NCBI GenBank assembly: GCA_965197825.1 | Contig: CBDANW010000003.1 | Coordinates: 2,852,001-2,916,000 of the forward strand | Reading direction: 5' to 3' | DNA from: CBDANW01 sp965197825 | GTDB taxonomy: Bacteria; Acidobacteriota; Vicinamibacteria; Marinacidobacterales; DATDRI01 | DNA: 64,000 nucleotides | Shown: in pieces, positions 27,704 to 37,010 of the stretch | Layout of the letters: each line of letters opens with the position of its first letter | How positions within the stretch are numbered: position 1 is the stretch's first letter | The notes under the pieces: generated by a model | The model's input: the letters and a program-made list of their open reading frames with translations, nothing else | Database searches by the model: none | Told to the model about the DNA's origin: nothing | Position numbers and translations under genes: made by a program

Positions 27704-28855
27704 CTAGACTCCAGCGTCTTTGCGAAGGGCCTCGGCCTTACCGGTCTTTTCCCAAGTGAACTCTGGTTCATTACGACCGAAATGCCCGAAAGCGGCCGTC
27801 TTCTTGAAAATCGGTCTCCTCAAGTCGAGGCTCTCGATGATCTTCTTGGGAGTGAGCACGAAATGAGACCGGATAAGCTCCCGAATCTTGTCTTCGCTCA
27901 CTTTGCCCGTACCGAACGTGTCCACCATGATCGAGACGGGATCGGGCACACCGATGGCATACGCCAACTGGACTTCGATACGCCTGGCCAATCCCGCCGC
28001 GACGATGTTCTTGGCAATGTGCCGCGCCATATAGGAAGCGGAACGATCGACCTTCGTCGGATCCTTGCCGGAGAAAGCCCCGCCACCGTGACTTCCCACG
28101 CCACCGTAGGTATCCACGATGATCTTCCGGCCCGTCACGCCACAATCACCCATCGGGCCGCCGATCACGAAACGACCGGTGGGATTGATGTAGTACTTCG
28201 TGTCTTTGTCGAGCAGTTTCTCGGGCACGACATGTTTGATGATCTTTTCCTTGATCTCCGCGCGCAGCGTTTCGTTCGTTACAGAATCCGAATGCTGAGA
28301 CGAAATGACGACCGCTTCGATCCTGACCGGACGGTCGCCGTCATACTGAACGGTGACCTGGCTCTTGCCGTCAGGTCGCAGGAAATCGAGAACGTTCTTC
28401 CTCCTCGCTTCCGACAGACGTTGAACCAGTTTGTGCGCCAGCATGATGGGCATGGGCATTAGCTCTTCGGTCTCGTCACATGCGTAACCGAACATCAAAC
28501 CCTGGTCCCCCGCCCCACCGGGATCGACTCCCTGGGCGATGTCGGGCGATTGCTCCTTGATGGCTGAAATGACGCCGCACGTCTCGTAGTCGAAGCCAAA
28601 CTTCGCCCGTGTATAGCCTACGTCGCGAATCGTATCCCGCACGATCTGAGAGAGATCGGCGGACGCTTTGCTGGTAATTTCGCCGGCAATGATGGCCAAC
28701 CCGGTGGTCACCATCGTTTCGCAGGCGACGCGGGAATTGGGATCATCCTTAATAAGAGCATCCAGAATCGAGTCCGAGATCTGATCCGCTATCTTGTCCG
28801 GGTGGCCTTCCGTAACCGACTCGGATGTAAAAAGGTGCTGACCATCCTTACTCAT
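27704..28855 (-). CDS. metK: S-adenosylmethionine synthetase
   Basis: 383 residues, full length. It makes S-adenosylmethionine from methionine and ATP in the cytoplasm. Signature segments present: TSESVTEGHPDKIADQISD (10-28), GAGDQGLMFGYA, the P-loop-like GGGAFSGKDPTKVDRS, DPVSIMVDTFGTG and the C-terminal FGRNEPEFTWEKT. Start supported by TGGAGG eight bases upstream. The leader (28856-29012) was read for SAM-I, SAM-II and SAH riboswitch cores and none was seen. A complete housekeeping gene amid decayed regions. Confidence 0.98.
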   Translation of the reverse strand: MSKDGQHLFTSESVTEGHPDKIADQISDSILDALIKDDPNSRVACETMVTTGLAIIAGEITSKASADLSQIVRDTIRDVGYTRAKFGFDYETCGVISAIKEQSPDIAQGVDPGGAGDQGLMFGYACDETEELMPMPIMLAHKLVQRLSEARRKNVLDFLRPDGKSQVTVQYDGDRPVRIEAVVISSQHSDSVTNETLRAEIKEKIIKHVVPEKLLDKDTKYYINPTGRFVIGGPMGDCGVTGRKIIVDTYGGVGSHGGGAFSGKDPTKVDRSASYMARHIAKNIVAAGLARRIEVQLAYAIGVPDPVSIMVDTFGTGKVSEDKIRELIRSHFVLTPKKIIESLDLRRPIFKKTAAFGHFGRNEPEFTWEKTGKAEALRKDAGV

Positions 28856-29012
28856 CTACGCCTCCAGGTTGGGGTTTCTCTTTGGGATCAGCGGCAAAGC
28901 TGCCTTTTGTAACATAGACCTGCGGCAAGGTCAAAGCCCGCCATAGATGACAACGGGCGGGACCGATCCGATCGAGCCGCGTCGCTTCCCTTGGCTTTCG
29001 GTATACTTGAAG

Positions 29013-29177
29013 CTAGTGCCCTGTATCAGTAGTTCGTCACCTAGGTCTCGGCCCCTTTTGCGCGCTGGCTTCGTTGTGCCTTCTCGAAATATCCAGATAT
29101 GACTTCGTCGGCACGCCTCGCCAGCACGCAAAATGGCCTCGAGCCTTAGGCAACGATCCACTGATACAGTACACTAG
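29013..29177. mobile_element. Palindromic MITE-like element bounded by CTAG
   Basis: 165 bases whose two halves are near-complementary over their whole length. Ends are CTAGTGCCCTGTATCAGT and the complement of CTAGTGTACTGTATCAGT; the centre is ATATCCAGATAT at about 29095. The CTAGTG ends resemble the IS630 ends (CTAGTGGACTGTA), and CTAG is the IS630 target, so it may be a non-autonomous relative. It carries no gene and lies between the divergent metK and GT-C genes, where transcribed RNA would fold into one long hairpin. Confidence 0.8.
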
Positions 29178-29203
29178 GCGCTCTCTTGGATTGAATCGAT
29201 TCC

Positions 29204-31474
29204 GTGCAGCGAAAAACCCCAGCCAGCCCCCAACGCCCTTATCTAGCACGCTCCGATCTCGCCAATACAGTAAGACGCACGGCGAGAATAAAAAGACCGT
29301 CCAGGCTGTCACGCGGGGGGGATTGGAGTGAACTGCTTCTTGCATCGGCCGTCTTCGCCGTCGCGACCTTGGTGCTGACGTATCCTTTGGCTACGTCGCC
29401 GGCGAGCCTTGGGCGCTTCGACAACGGGGACGCCCGACTCAATGCCTGGGCGATATCCTGGGTCGCGCATCAAGTGGTCCACGATCCTCTCCACCTCTTC
29501 GATGCCAACACGTTCTATCCCTTGGCGAAAACGCTGGCATTCTCCGAGCACCTGTTCGTTCCAGGACTGATGGCGCTACCACTTCTCTTGGTGACGAATG
29601 ATCTCGTCCTCTCTTACAACCTGGTGTTGCTGGCCTCCATTTTTCTCTCCGCGCTTGGCATGTACTTTTTGACTTTCTCGCTCACCGGCGGGCGGATCGC
29701 AGGGATTCTGGCGGGGCTGTTCTTCTCGTTTGCCGCCTTTCGATTCAACCGCCTTCCCCATCTCCAAATGCAGCTCTACGCTTTTCTTCCCCTGGCATTG
29801 CTCGGTCTCCACAAATTCCTGGAAACGGGCAAGCGTCACTGGGCTTGGGGGAGCGCCGCGTTCTTTGTACTTCAGGTTCTCTCGGGAACGTATCTGGCTG
29901 CCATGGCGGCGGTGGCCATTCTGATTGCCTTCGCGACCCTAGTCGTAGGTTCGGGGCGATCGCGGACGGAGCTCCAGAGCCTAGTCCTCGCGTTCGCGGT
30001 TGTCGCTCTCAGTATCTATCCGTTCGCCCGCCCTTATTTGTGGGTGAATCAGCACCTCGGTATCGAGTGGGATCTTGCCGGCATCGAATCCCTCTCCGCG
30101 ACACCCGAGAGCTATCTGGCCGCTTCGAGCCACCTGTATCGCCCCCTAACGGACAACTGGGTGGAACAAGACAGGCGTCGAGATTTCCTGTTCCCAGGAC
30201 TGACACTACCGGCACTAGCCCTTCTGGGATTGATCGTCTTGGTGACGCGCCAGAGAGAAACCGAACGCCCCCGGACCACGGCCGTCTGTTACGTTTTGAT
30301 CTTGTCGGCCGGCGTTGTGCTCTCTCTGGGCCCGCAGACGCCGGTCTACTCGTTTCTCCACGAGCACATCGTCTTCTTCCGTGGGCTTCGCGCGCTCAGT
30401 CGATTCGCTCTCTTGCCACTGCTCAGTCTGAGTCTGCTAGCTGGGTACGGATTGAGCTGGCTCTTCGAGGGCCGGGGCTTGTTGCACGACCGAAAATGGG
30501 CGGCGTGGATTGTCGGTGCGTTGTTCATCGCAGAGTCGACTGCATTGCCCTATACGCTCGAACCATTCAGAGACGAGCCTCCGGAAGTCTATGGGTGGTT
30601 GGCGCGAGGCGGGGCACCCGGTCCGATCGTGGAGCTACCCTTCTTGGTGCTCGACACCCGATACATGTTCTGGGCGAGACATCACGGTTTTCGCGCAACG
30701 CTGAACGGTGACAGCGGATTCGTTCCACCGTCTCATCGCTGGCTGAAGAATCTCTTCTTACGCTTCCCCTCTCCGGACTCCATCGCCTTGCTGCGAAAGC
30801 TCCAGGTGCGTTACGTCGTCTTACACCTGGGTGCGTACCGCCCTCCAGCACTCATCCGCATGCTCAACGGTCTCGAGACCCATCGGGCCGAGCTACTGAA
30901 AATCCGAGACTTCGGTCGCGACCTGGTGTTGGAGGTCATCCCTTCCAGAACCCAAGGCCCGCCTCCTCTGCCTCAGACCGTTCTCCCCACGCTCGGCGAG
31001 CCGACGCGTTTGGTGCCGTTGCCGGAAGACGCCATCGTGGAAACGGTCGTCTCGCTCACGTCTCCCCGCCAGATAACGGGTGTCCGACTACTCTATGGCC
31101 GCATCCCGCTCTCCCCAGTTACTCGGGTCGAGCTGTACTTACCAGTCAGGCCGGCCAGGCCGCCGAGGCCGGCAAGGCCGGGGGAGCCGGTGAGCATCGG
31201 TAGTGCGACGCCTGCTGGAGAAGCTGACGAAGAGTGGGAAGTCGTCTGGACCAGCCCCACCGATTGGCCTGCGCTGACCGAGCTCATATCGGGATTGCTA
31301 GAGCATCCGGACCATGGGTCCCAGAGTCTTACTTTCGAGGCCTTCGAGGCCTTCCGGGCGTCCGACTCATTCGAGACGTTCACCACGGATACCATCAAGC
31401 TGCGCCTGACCGGCTACGATGGCGCGCCCGACGTGACCGCTATCGAGATCCTGGGGGCAGACGATCCCAGCTGA
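29204..31474 (+). CDS. Large GT-C-like polytopic membrane protein
   Basis: 756 residues if started at GTG 29204; the first membrane helix begins only near residue 45, so a later start is possible. An early periplasmic loop has FDNGDARLNAWAISWVAHQ, the acidic loop typical of uncharacterised YfhO/GT-C-type proteins. About eleven helices follow, then a soluble domain from residue 440 (LPYTLEPFRDEPPEVYGWL onward). The tail is odd: a proline/arginine repeat (RPARPPRPARPG) and TFEAFEAFRASDSFETF. A homologue of the same architecture lies at 52204. Sugar or lipid transfer at the membrane is inferred only. Confidence 0.8.
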   Translation: MQRKTPASPQRPYLARSDLANTVRRTARIKRPSRLSRGGDWSELLLASAVFAVATLVLTYPLATSPASLGRFDNGDARLNAWAISWVAHQVVHDPLHLFDANTFYPLAKTLAFSEHLFVPGLMALPLLLVTNDLVLSYNLVLLASIFLSALGMYFLTFSLTGGRIAGILAGLFFSFAAFRFNRLPHLQMQLYAFLPLALLGLHKFLETGKRHWAWGSAAFFVLQVLSGTYLAAMAAVAILIAFATLVVGSGRSRTELQSLVLAFAVVALSIYPFARPYLWVNQHLGIEWDLAGIESLSATPESYLAASSHLYRPLTDNWVEQDRRRDFLFPGLTLPALALLGLIVLVTRQRETERPRTTAVCYVLILSAGVVLSLGPQTPVYSFLHEHIVFFRGLRALSRFALLPLLSLSLLAGYGLSWLFEGRGLLHDRKWAAWIVGALFIAESTALPYTLEPFRDEPPEVYGWLARGGAPGPIVELPFLVLDTRYMFWARHHGFRATLNGDSGFVPPSHRWLKNLFLRFPSPDSIALLRKLQVRYVVLHLGAYRPPALIRMLNGLETHRAELLKIRDFGRDLVLEVIPSRTQGPPPLPQTVLPTLGEPTRLVPLPEDAIVETVVSLTSPRQITGVRLLYGRIPLSPVTRVELYLPVRPARPPRPARPGEPVSIGSATPAGEADEEWEVVWTSPTDWPALTELISGLLEHPDHGSQSLTFEAFEAFRASDSFETFTTDTIKLRLTGYDGAPDVTAIEILGADDPS

Positions 31475-32204
31475 AGACCGGAAACCCGAGGACGGCGCGG
31501 AATCCCATCGATTCGTAGAGCGACAACGCCCTCTGGTTGGTCTCGCTTACCATGAGCGAGACGCTTCGATAGCCGGCTCGGGCCAGAGCATCGATGGCTC
31601 GGCCGAGGAGCAGCTTACCAAGCCCGAGTCCTTGTGCGGACGGACTCACGGCCACCTGCGCCAAGTGCGCATGGCCGGCCGAGATTTCGGTGGTCAGGAG
31701 GAACCCCGAAAGCGATTGCGCCCGCGGCTTACGCAGGGCATAAGAAGCGGCGGGAACGAGCTGTCCACAGCCGTGCTGCTCCATAATGTTATCCAGCAGG
31801 CTCCGACACCCCTCTTGGGTTCTGTACATCTCGTTCATCTCCGCATCGACACTCCCGAGGTGAGCCTGTTGCATCAGTGCGGCGGCCCGACTCGTGTAGG
31901 AAGCGGCCCAGGGCTCGAACTGAAACGCGCCGTGTTCCGTTGAGGTCCGTCGGCCTGTTGCCAGGTCATTTCGAAGGATGACTTCCCCCGCCAGTCTTCG
32001 TCGTCGGACTGCGGCGCGTACCAACGCCGTCGCTGGCTCGGAATCCCAGTAGAGCAATTCCTTCCAATGCCTTCGCTCTTCTGACCACAGACCCTCCAGA
32101 TCGTCCGGACTCAGACTGGTGAGCTCGACGATCTCGATCCCGGAAGCGGGGTCGGCGAAAACACGGGGAGGGCGAAGAGGGAACGGTTGAGAAGAGACGC
32201 TCAT
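31440..32204 (-). CDS. GNAT-family N-acetyltransferase
   Basis: 254 residues. The C-terminal half is a GNAT domain with HLAQVAVSPSAQGLGLGKLL, the acetyl-CoA pyrophosphate-binding motif A, then VSETNQRALSLYESMGF (motif B). The N-terminal half (LEGLWSEERRHWKELLYWDS) is not a recognisable catalytic domain and may be a second, degenerate GNAT fold. The acetyl acceptor is unknown. Its 3' end overlaps the convergent membrane-protein gene by 35 bases. No defect. Confidence 0.88.
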   Translation of the reverse strand: MSVSSQPFPLRPPRVFADPASGIEIVELTSLSPDDLEGLWSEERRHWKELLYWDSEPATALVRAAVRRRRLAGEVILRNDLATGRRTSTEHGAFQFEPWAASYTSRAAALMQQAHLGSVDAEMNEMYRTQEGCRSLLDNIMEQHGCGQLVPAASYALRKPRAQSLSGFLLTTEISAGHAHLAQVAVSPSAQGLGLGKLLLGRAIDALARAGYRSVSLMVSETNQRALSLYESMGFRAVLGFPVFSWDRLPPGSR

Positions 32205-32932
32205 ATTGAGGAGTCGATTCGATGACTCACGGATTCTAGCAGATTAATCACTCTGCCGTCACGGTCTACAGGCCGAATCAGGAACCTTAAGCCTTTCCCT
32301 CGGACATTGTGTCTTTACCCGACTAGAATCTCCTCCTTGGCTTGTGCTGACTCCCGAAAGCCGGACGATGCCCCTACAATCCTGGAACCAAGCTCGGCAC
32401 CTACGAGATCATCGCCGCCATCGGTGCCGGTGGAATGGGTGAGGTCTACCGCGCCCGCGACACCAAGCTCGGACGTGAACGTTGCGATCAAAGTCCTGCC
32501 CGAAGAGTTCTCTCAGCACCGGAAGCGGCTCGACCGCTTCGAGCGGGAAGCAAAGCTTCTTGCCGCCTTGAACCATGCGAACATTGCGACGCTCTTCGGA
32601 TTGGAAGAAGCGGACGGCCAGCAGTTCCTCGTCATGGAGTTCGTCGAAGGGGAGACCCTCGCGGAGCGCATCGCGAGAGGGCCGATCCCCGTTGATGAAG
32701 CGCTCTCGCTGTTCATTCAGATGGCCGAGGGTCTCGAGTCCGCGCACGAGAAAGGCATCGTCCACCGCGACCTGAAGCCGGCGAACGTCAAGATCACGCC
32801 GGGCGGGAAAATCAAGATCCTGGACTTCGGTCTCGCGAAAGCCTTTGTACCCGACGAAGACGCTTCCGCTGCGAGGTCGCAGTCGCCGACGCTGACCAAG
32901 GATACGGCGCTCGGTGTCATCATGGGAACCGC

Positions 32933-34000
32933 CTAGTGGACTGTAACAACTGAACGTTTAGTGGTTTTAATGCGTCGTGACGGATCGTTGTAGGTCCACT
33001 TCACGGGCTTGGGGTCTTCGTTGTACTTGCGAATGTAGCGCATGATCTTGCGGGTCAGGTCGTGGGTTGACGTGAACACGCCTCGATGGATCAGGGCACG
33101 CTCGATCTTGGAGAACCAGAGTTCGATTTTGTTCAGCCAGGAGGAATATGTGGGTGTGAAGTGGAGTCGGACTTTTGGGTTGGCCTCGAGGAACTGTGCG
33201 ACCTTGGCGGTCTTGTGAGCCGACAGATTGTCGAGGATGACATGTATTTCGCGCTTTCGCTTGTGGCTCGCAACCAGCTGCTCCAAGAAGGCGACGAACT
33301 CCTGGCTGGTATGGCGGCGGACAGTCTTGCCCAAAACCACCCCCGTCTTCGTGTCGAAGGCGGCGTAGAGAGAAAGCGTTCCATGCCGGACGTACTCGAA
33401 ACCGTGTCGCTCGGCCCGCCCGGGAGACAACGGCAAGATCGGGTCCCGTCGATCCAGGGCTTGGATCGCCGTTTTCTCATCAATACAAAACACCGCAGCG
33501 TGCTGAGGTGGATTCATATATAGACCGATGATATCCGCTGCCTTCGTCTCGAAATCCGGATCGTTGGAGGCCTTGTAATGCTCAATTCGGTGTGGCTGGA
33601 GACCATGCTTTTTCCAAGTGCGAGCCACCATCATGTGATGGATTCCCAGCTTCTTCGCAAGTCGACGCGTGCTCCAGTGAGTCGAGCCGTCGGTCGGTTT
33701 TTTCTGCGTCCACGAAAGAATCCGTGCTTCCATCCGAGGCGTGAGCACTTGAATCGGACGCCCCTCGTGACGCGCGTACAGACCTGCCAGACGCTCCTCC
33801 AAGAATCGGCGTTTCCACTTGCTGATAAAAGGCGCCGTGCAGCCCACCGTCTGCTGCACCTGCGTATAGCTTGCACCGTCTGCCAGCAAGAGCAACATCC
33901 GAGCGATCCGCGCGTCATCCGCTCGACCGCTACGGCTCGAAACTCGTTTGCCAAGCTCCCTATGTTCCGCTTGAGTCAACACAACGGCTCTCCCTCGCAT
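32933..34000 (-). CDS. IS630 transposase (copy A)
   Basis: 355 residues. An N-terminal helix-turn-helix (SYTQVQQTVGCTAPFISKW) and a second DNA-binding segment (THWSTRRLAKKLGIHHMMV) are followed by a DDE domain: AVFCIDEKTAIQ, HVILDNLSAHKT and SSWLNKIELWFSKIE. It is a Tc1/mariner-like cut-and-paste enzyme. The stop codon TAG is not part of the element: it is formed by the TA target duplication plus the next host base G. Appears functional. Confidence 0.95.
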   Translation of the reverse strand: MRGRAVVLTQAEHRELGKRVSSRSGRADDARIARMLLLLADGASYTQVQQTVGCTAPFISKWKRRFLEERLAGLYARHEGRPIQVLTPRMEARILSWTQKKPTDGSTHWSTRRLAKKLGIHHMMVARTWKKHGLQPHRIEHYKASNDPDFETKAADIIGLYMNPPQHAAVFCIDEKTAIQALDRRDPILPLSPGRAERHGFEYVRHGTLSLYAAFDTKTGVVLGKTVRRHTSQEFVAFLEQLVASHKRKREIHVILDNLSAHKTAKVAQFLEANPKVRLHFTPTYSSWLNKIELWFSKIERALIHRGVFTSTHDLTRKIMRYIRKYNEDPKPVKWTYNDPSRRIKTTKRSVVTVH

Positions 34001-34042
34001 GAGAGAGATATTACAACTAAATACTTAAATGTTACAGTCCAC
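32936..34042 (-). mobile_element. IS630-family element A, complete
   Basis: 1107 bases with inverted ends GTGGACTGTAACA flanked by TA on both sides within CTAG, the preferred IS630-type target. It encodes one transposase of 355 residues. It interrupts the kinase gene inside the activation segment. Three copies (32.9, 43.6, 62.5 kb) lie in the same orientation and look nearly identical, indicating recent spread. Confidence 0.95.
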
Positions 34043-35295
34043 TAGTACATGAGTCCGGAGCAAGCGCGGGGCAGACCAGTCGACAAGCGCACCGACATCT
34101 GGTCGTTCGCATGCGTGCTATGGGAATGCCTGACGGGAAAAACGTTGTTCGCCGGCGCAACGTTGTCCGATTCGATCGGCGCGATCCTGCACACCGAACC
34201 GGATTGGGTACGTCTTCCCGCGGACCCCCCCCCGACCGTGCGGCGCCTGCTGCGACGCTGCCTGGCCAAGGACCCGCGCGAACGATTGCATCACATCGCC
34301 GACGCGCGGATCGAGTTGGAGGACTCGGATCCTTCTCCGCCCGTCGCGGGGGGCTCCACGCGCGGCTACAAGATCGCCGTCACGGTGCTGGCGGTGGCCC
34401 TGATCGCGAGCCTGACCGTTGCACTGCTGTCCTTCTCGTGGCCGGCCGCCGATCGTTCGGATTCACGGGGCGACAACCCCCTCGCCGGCGCGAGGTTCAG
34501 CAAGGCCACTAATTTTGAAGGGTCCGAGTTCGGCACCGTGCTCTCGCCTGACGGCAGGTTCGTCTCCTTCGTCTCTGACCGCGACGGACCATTCAATATT
34601 TTCGTCAGTCAGATCGGTACGGGCGCATTCCGCAGCCTCACGCAGGGCGAGGACGAGTTCGCGCTGGAGGATGTCCGCGCACCAGTACGCCCACTCGGGT
34701 TCACCGGAGACGGGTCAGAGATCTGGTTCAGCTGCGGCCCGCGCCAGCGGATGCGGACGCTGCCCCTTCTGGGCGGGCCAGTGCGTAACTTTCTGGGCGA
34801 AGAGGTGATCGACTTGGATTGGTCGCCCGACGGCGAGCACGTCGTCTATCACGAGAAGACCTCGGGCGACCCGGTCTACGTCGCCGACCCCAACGGAACG
34901 AACAGCCGGCTGATCCTCGGTTCGCCCGCGGGGATGCACCAGCACCACCCGATCTGGTCGGTCGACGGGAATGGTATACATGCAGGAAAGGCAGCCCTCC
35001 CAGGATTTCTGGCTGCTCGATGTCGCCACGATGAAGAGCCGCCGTCTGACCCGGCTCGACCCGACCGCCACCATGCGCACCTTCGACATCACGCCGGACG
35101 GCCACCGGATCGTCTTCGATCGATTGAGCGAAGACTCGGATATCGTGATGATCGAACTAGAGCCACCGAGGTGAACGCACCGATTGGACCACCGGCCTAA
35201 CGCACCGGCGTTCCGGAACCCATTCTGTCCGCTCTCATGCAATTCCCGGGGCCATCACAGATTCGAAGGCTTCTCGCCCGAGAATCGGGAGTGTG

Positions 35296-36892
35296 TTAGG
35301 GGTCCGTCGTCGAGACGGGGAAGCCGGGCGTTTGCACGGATTGGATCGTGCCCTCCGCGCGAAAGTAGAAGGTTCCCTCGACTCGACGCCGAACCGTTGC
35401 CAGAGGTCGAGCGCTCCCTCCGGCCCGGCGACGAACCCCGCAGTTGCGAGTGCGTCCGCTCTCATCGCTTGACCGATTCTCACTACCACCGTAGCCGAGA
35501 CGGAGTCGCGGACCGGCCATCCCGTCCGCGGATCGAGAATGTGCGAGAACCACTGTCCTTCCACCTCGAAGCCCTGCTGGCCGCCGCCCGAGGTGGAGAT
35601 GCACCCCTCGTGGATCTCGAACGTGATGGATCGAGGTGAAGGATTTCTAATGAGAAAAGGAATCGAGGAATCACCATCGTCGAAAAAACAGACGCTGCTC
35701 TCGCCCAGATCGACGACCGCCTTGGTGACCCCCGCTGCCTTCAGGCGCGCCAGGGCACGATCCACCGCATAGCCCTTGGCGATCGCCCCCAGATCGATCT
35801 CGACTCCGCGGCGAGCGAGCGAGATCGTGGTCGCTCTCTGGTCCAAGCGAACGAACTGAAATCCAACTCTTGCCCTGGTTTCGGCAAGCTCTGAAGGGCT
35901 GGGAACTGCAGGCTCACCGCTGCCGAATCCCCAAAGATCAACCAGCGGTCCGACGGTTGGATCGAAAGCGCCCTGCGACGCCTCGGCGATGTGCAACGCT
36001 TCGACGAGGACATCGAACGTGGGCCGCGAAAGAGGCATCGCGGTATCGATTGGTTGTCGACTGACCAGACTGAGCTCACTCTCCGTTCGGTAGAGACTCA
36101 TGATCTCGTCGACGGCTTCTATCTCGCGGTACGCCAGGCTGATAACTTCGTCCAGCTCCGGCTCCGGGAGTCCACAAGCCTCCAAGCTGGCAACGGTACC
36201 GAAGACACCGCCTCCATTCTCGCGCCACGTGGTCGGGATGATGACACGTTCCACCTGCGGTCGCGTCGATCCGTAGAAAACGGTCGGTTCGTGAAGCTCA
36301 TTTACGAAACCCACCGGGACGAGAACCATGCCGCCTCGCAGATTGAGCTCGGATCGATACAGGTAGTCGATGTAGGCGAACTCCACCGACACCGAGCCCC
36401 CCTGGTCCGTCGAAGCATGCTCGAGCTCCGAATTGAAGAGGAAGCGTTCGTTCCACTTGTAGCCCAAATACACGATGGCCCTCAAGAAGTCGAACTCATT
36501 CAGCTTTCCCGACGCGGCTCCATCATCCCTCTGGTTGGAAAAATCTTGGAACACAACCTCACCGTAGCCCCCGAGGGAAGCCCCGCGCTCGACGCCGTAA
36601 ATCTTGGAGGCCGAGGGTGCCAGGCCGTAGCGCGCCGCGAGGGGTTCCTCCTCGGCCACCTGTCCGAACCGTAGCTTCTCGATCTCTTCGGCCAGTAATT
36701 GAACTTGGCGCTCCAGTTCGCAAGCCGCTCTTCGTCTTCCGACATCGGCTCTTCTTGAGAGGACGGGCCTTCACTGTCTGGACCTTCCGGCCGGTTCGAG
36801 TTGTCCGCCTCTGGCCCGTTTCCCCCCGCCCAGGCTCCGGAAGACCAGGCGAGAGCCCCTAAGAACGCCCAAAAGACCATCTGTTTCTTCAT
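35296..36892 (-). pseudogene. Chimera: porin-like N-terminus joined to ApbE (FAD:protein FMN transferase)
   Basis: From ATG 36892: signal peptide (FWAFLGALAWSSGAWA), an acidic linker, a short coiled coil (ERQVQLLAEEIEKL, after a frameshift near 36715), then porin-like strands (SLGGYGEVVFQDFSN, FLFNSELEHAST, LRGGMVLVPVGFVNELHEP, WRENGGGVFG). In frame, this continues as ApbE: TVASLEACG, FDPTVGPLVDLWGF, GAIAKGYAVDRAL, STSGGGQQGF, HILDPRTGWPV, RADALATAGFV. A frameshift near 35375 precedes the proper end (FRAEGTIQSVQTPGF, stop 35296). ApbE flavinylates exported redox proteins. Its own signal peptide is missing and the porin lacks its second half. A Fur-box-like site lies upstream. Confidence 0.82.
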
Positions 36893-36932
36893 CCCATCCT
36901 GCTTTCGGTGCTGGCCGCATTGAGTTTGAAAA

Positions 36933-36959
36933 TGAATTTGAAAGTGACTTTCATTTTCA
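36933..36959. promoter_or_regulatory. Fur-box-like palindrome upstream of porin-apbE
   Basis: A 27-bp imperfect palindrome centred on G36946, TGAAT TTGAAAGTGACTTTCA TTTTCA, inside an AT-rich island between fur and the porin-apbE gene and about 40 bases from its ATG. Repeated GAAAnTGA/TCATTTTC units match the Fur operator style, so the downstream gene is probably iron-repressed. Confidence 0.65.
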
Positions 36960-37010
36960 TGATGATTTAACCATGGGGCGTTTCCTCGAGTCAAGAGCAA
37001 AACGCTCCCC

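Larger units (their letters stand above)
32368..35174 (+). pseudogene. Ser/Thr protein kinase with WD40/TolB-like domain, split by IS630 and frameshifted
   Basis: A relative of the kinase at 16.4 kb. Pieces read LGTYEIIAAIGAGGMGEVYRARD, then after an extra base near 32480 VAIKVLPEEF, HRDLKPANVK, DFGLAKAF and GVIMGTA up to 32932. IS630 fills 32936-34042, then YMSPEQARGRPVDKRTDIWSF continues, with a membrane helix and propeller blades (LSPDGRFVSFVSDRD, WSPDGEHVVYHEK). A frameshift near 34972 precedes the true tail ending MIELEPPR at 35174. Another indel separates the likely ATG 32368 from the frame. The gene is dead but recently so. Confidence 0.88.

Noticed and set aside
28856..29012. A SAM riboswitch in the metK leader
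   Set aside because: I looked for SAM-I, SAM-II and SAH-type cores upstream of metK on its strand and saw none; only a short GCCCGCC/GGCGGG stem is present.
29204..32204. Long overlapping frames on the opposite strands of the GT-C and PHP genes
   Set aside because: They follow the high-GC codon pattern of the real genes in the antisense direction and contain no family motifs or ribosome-binding sites.
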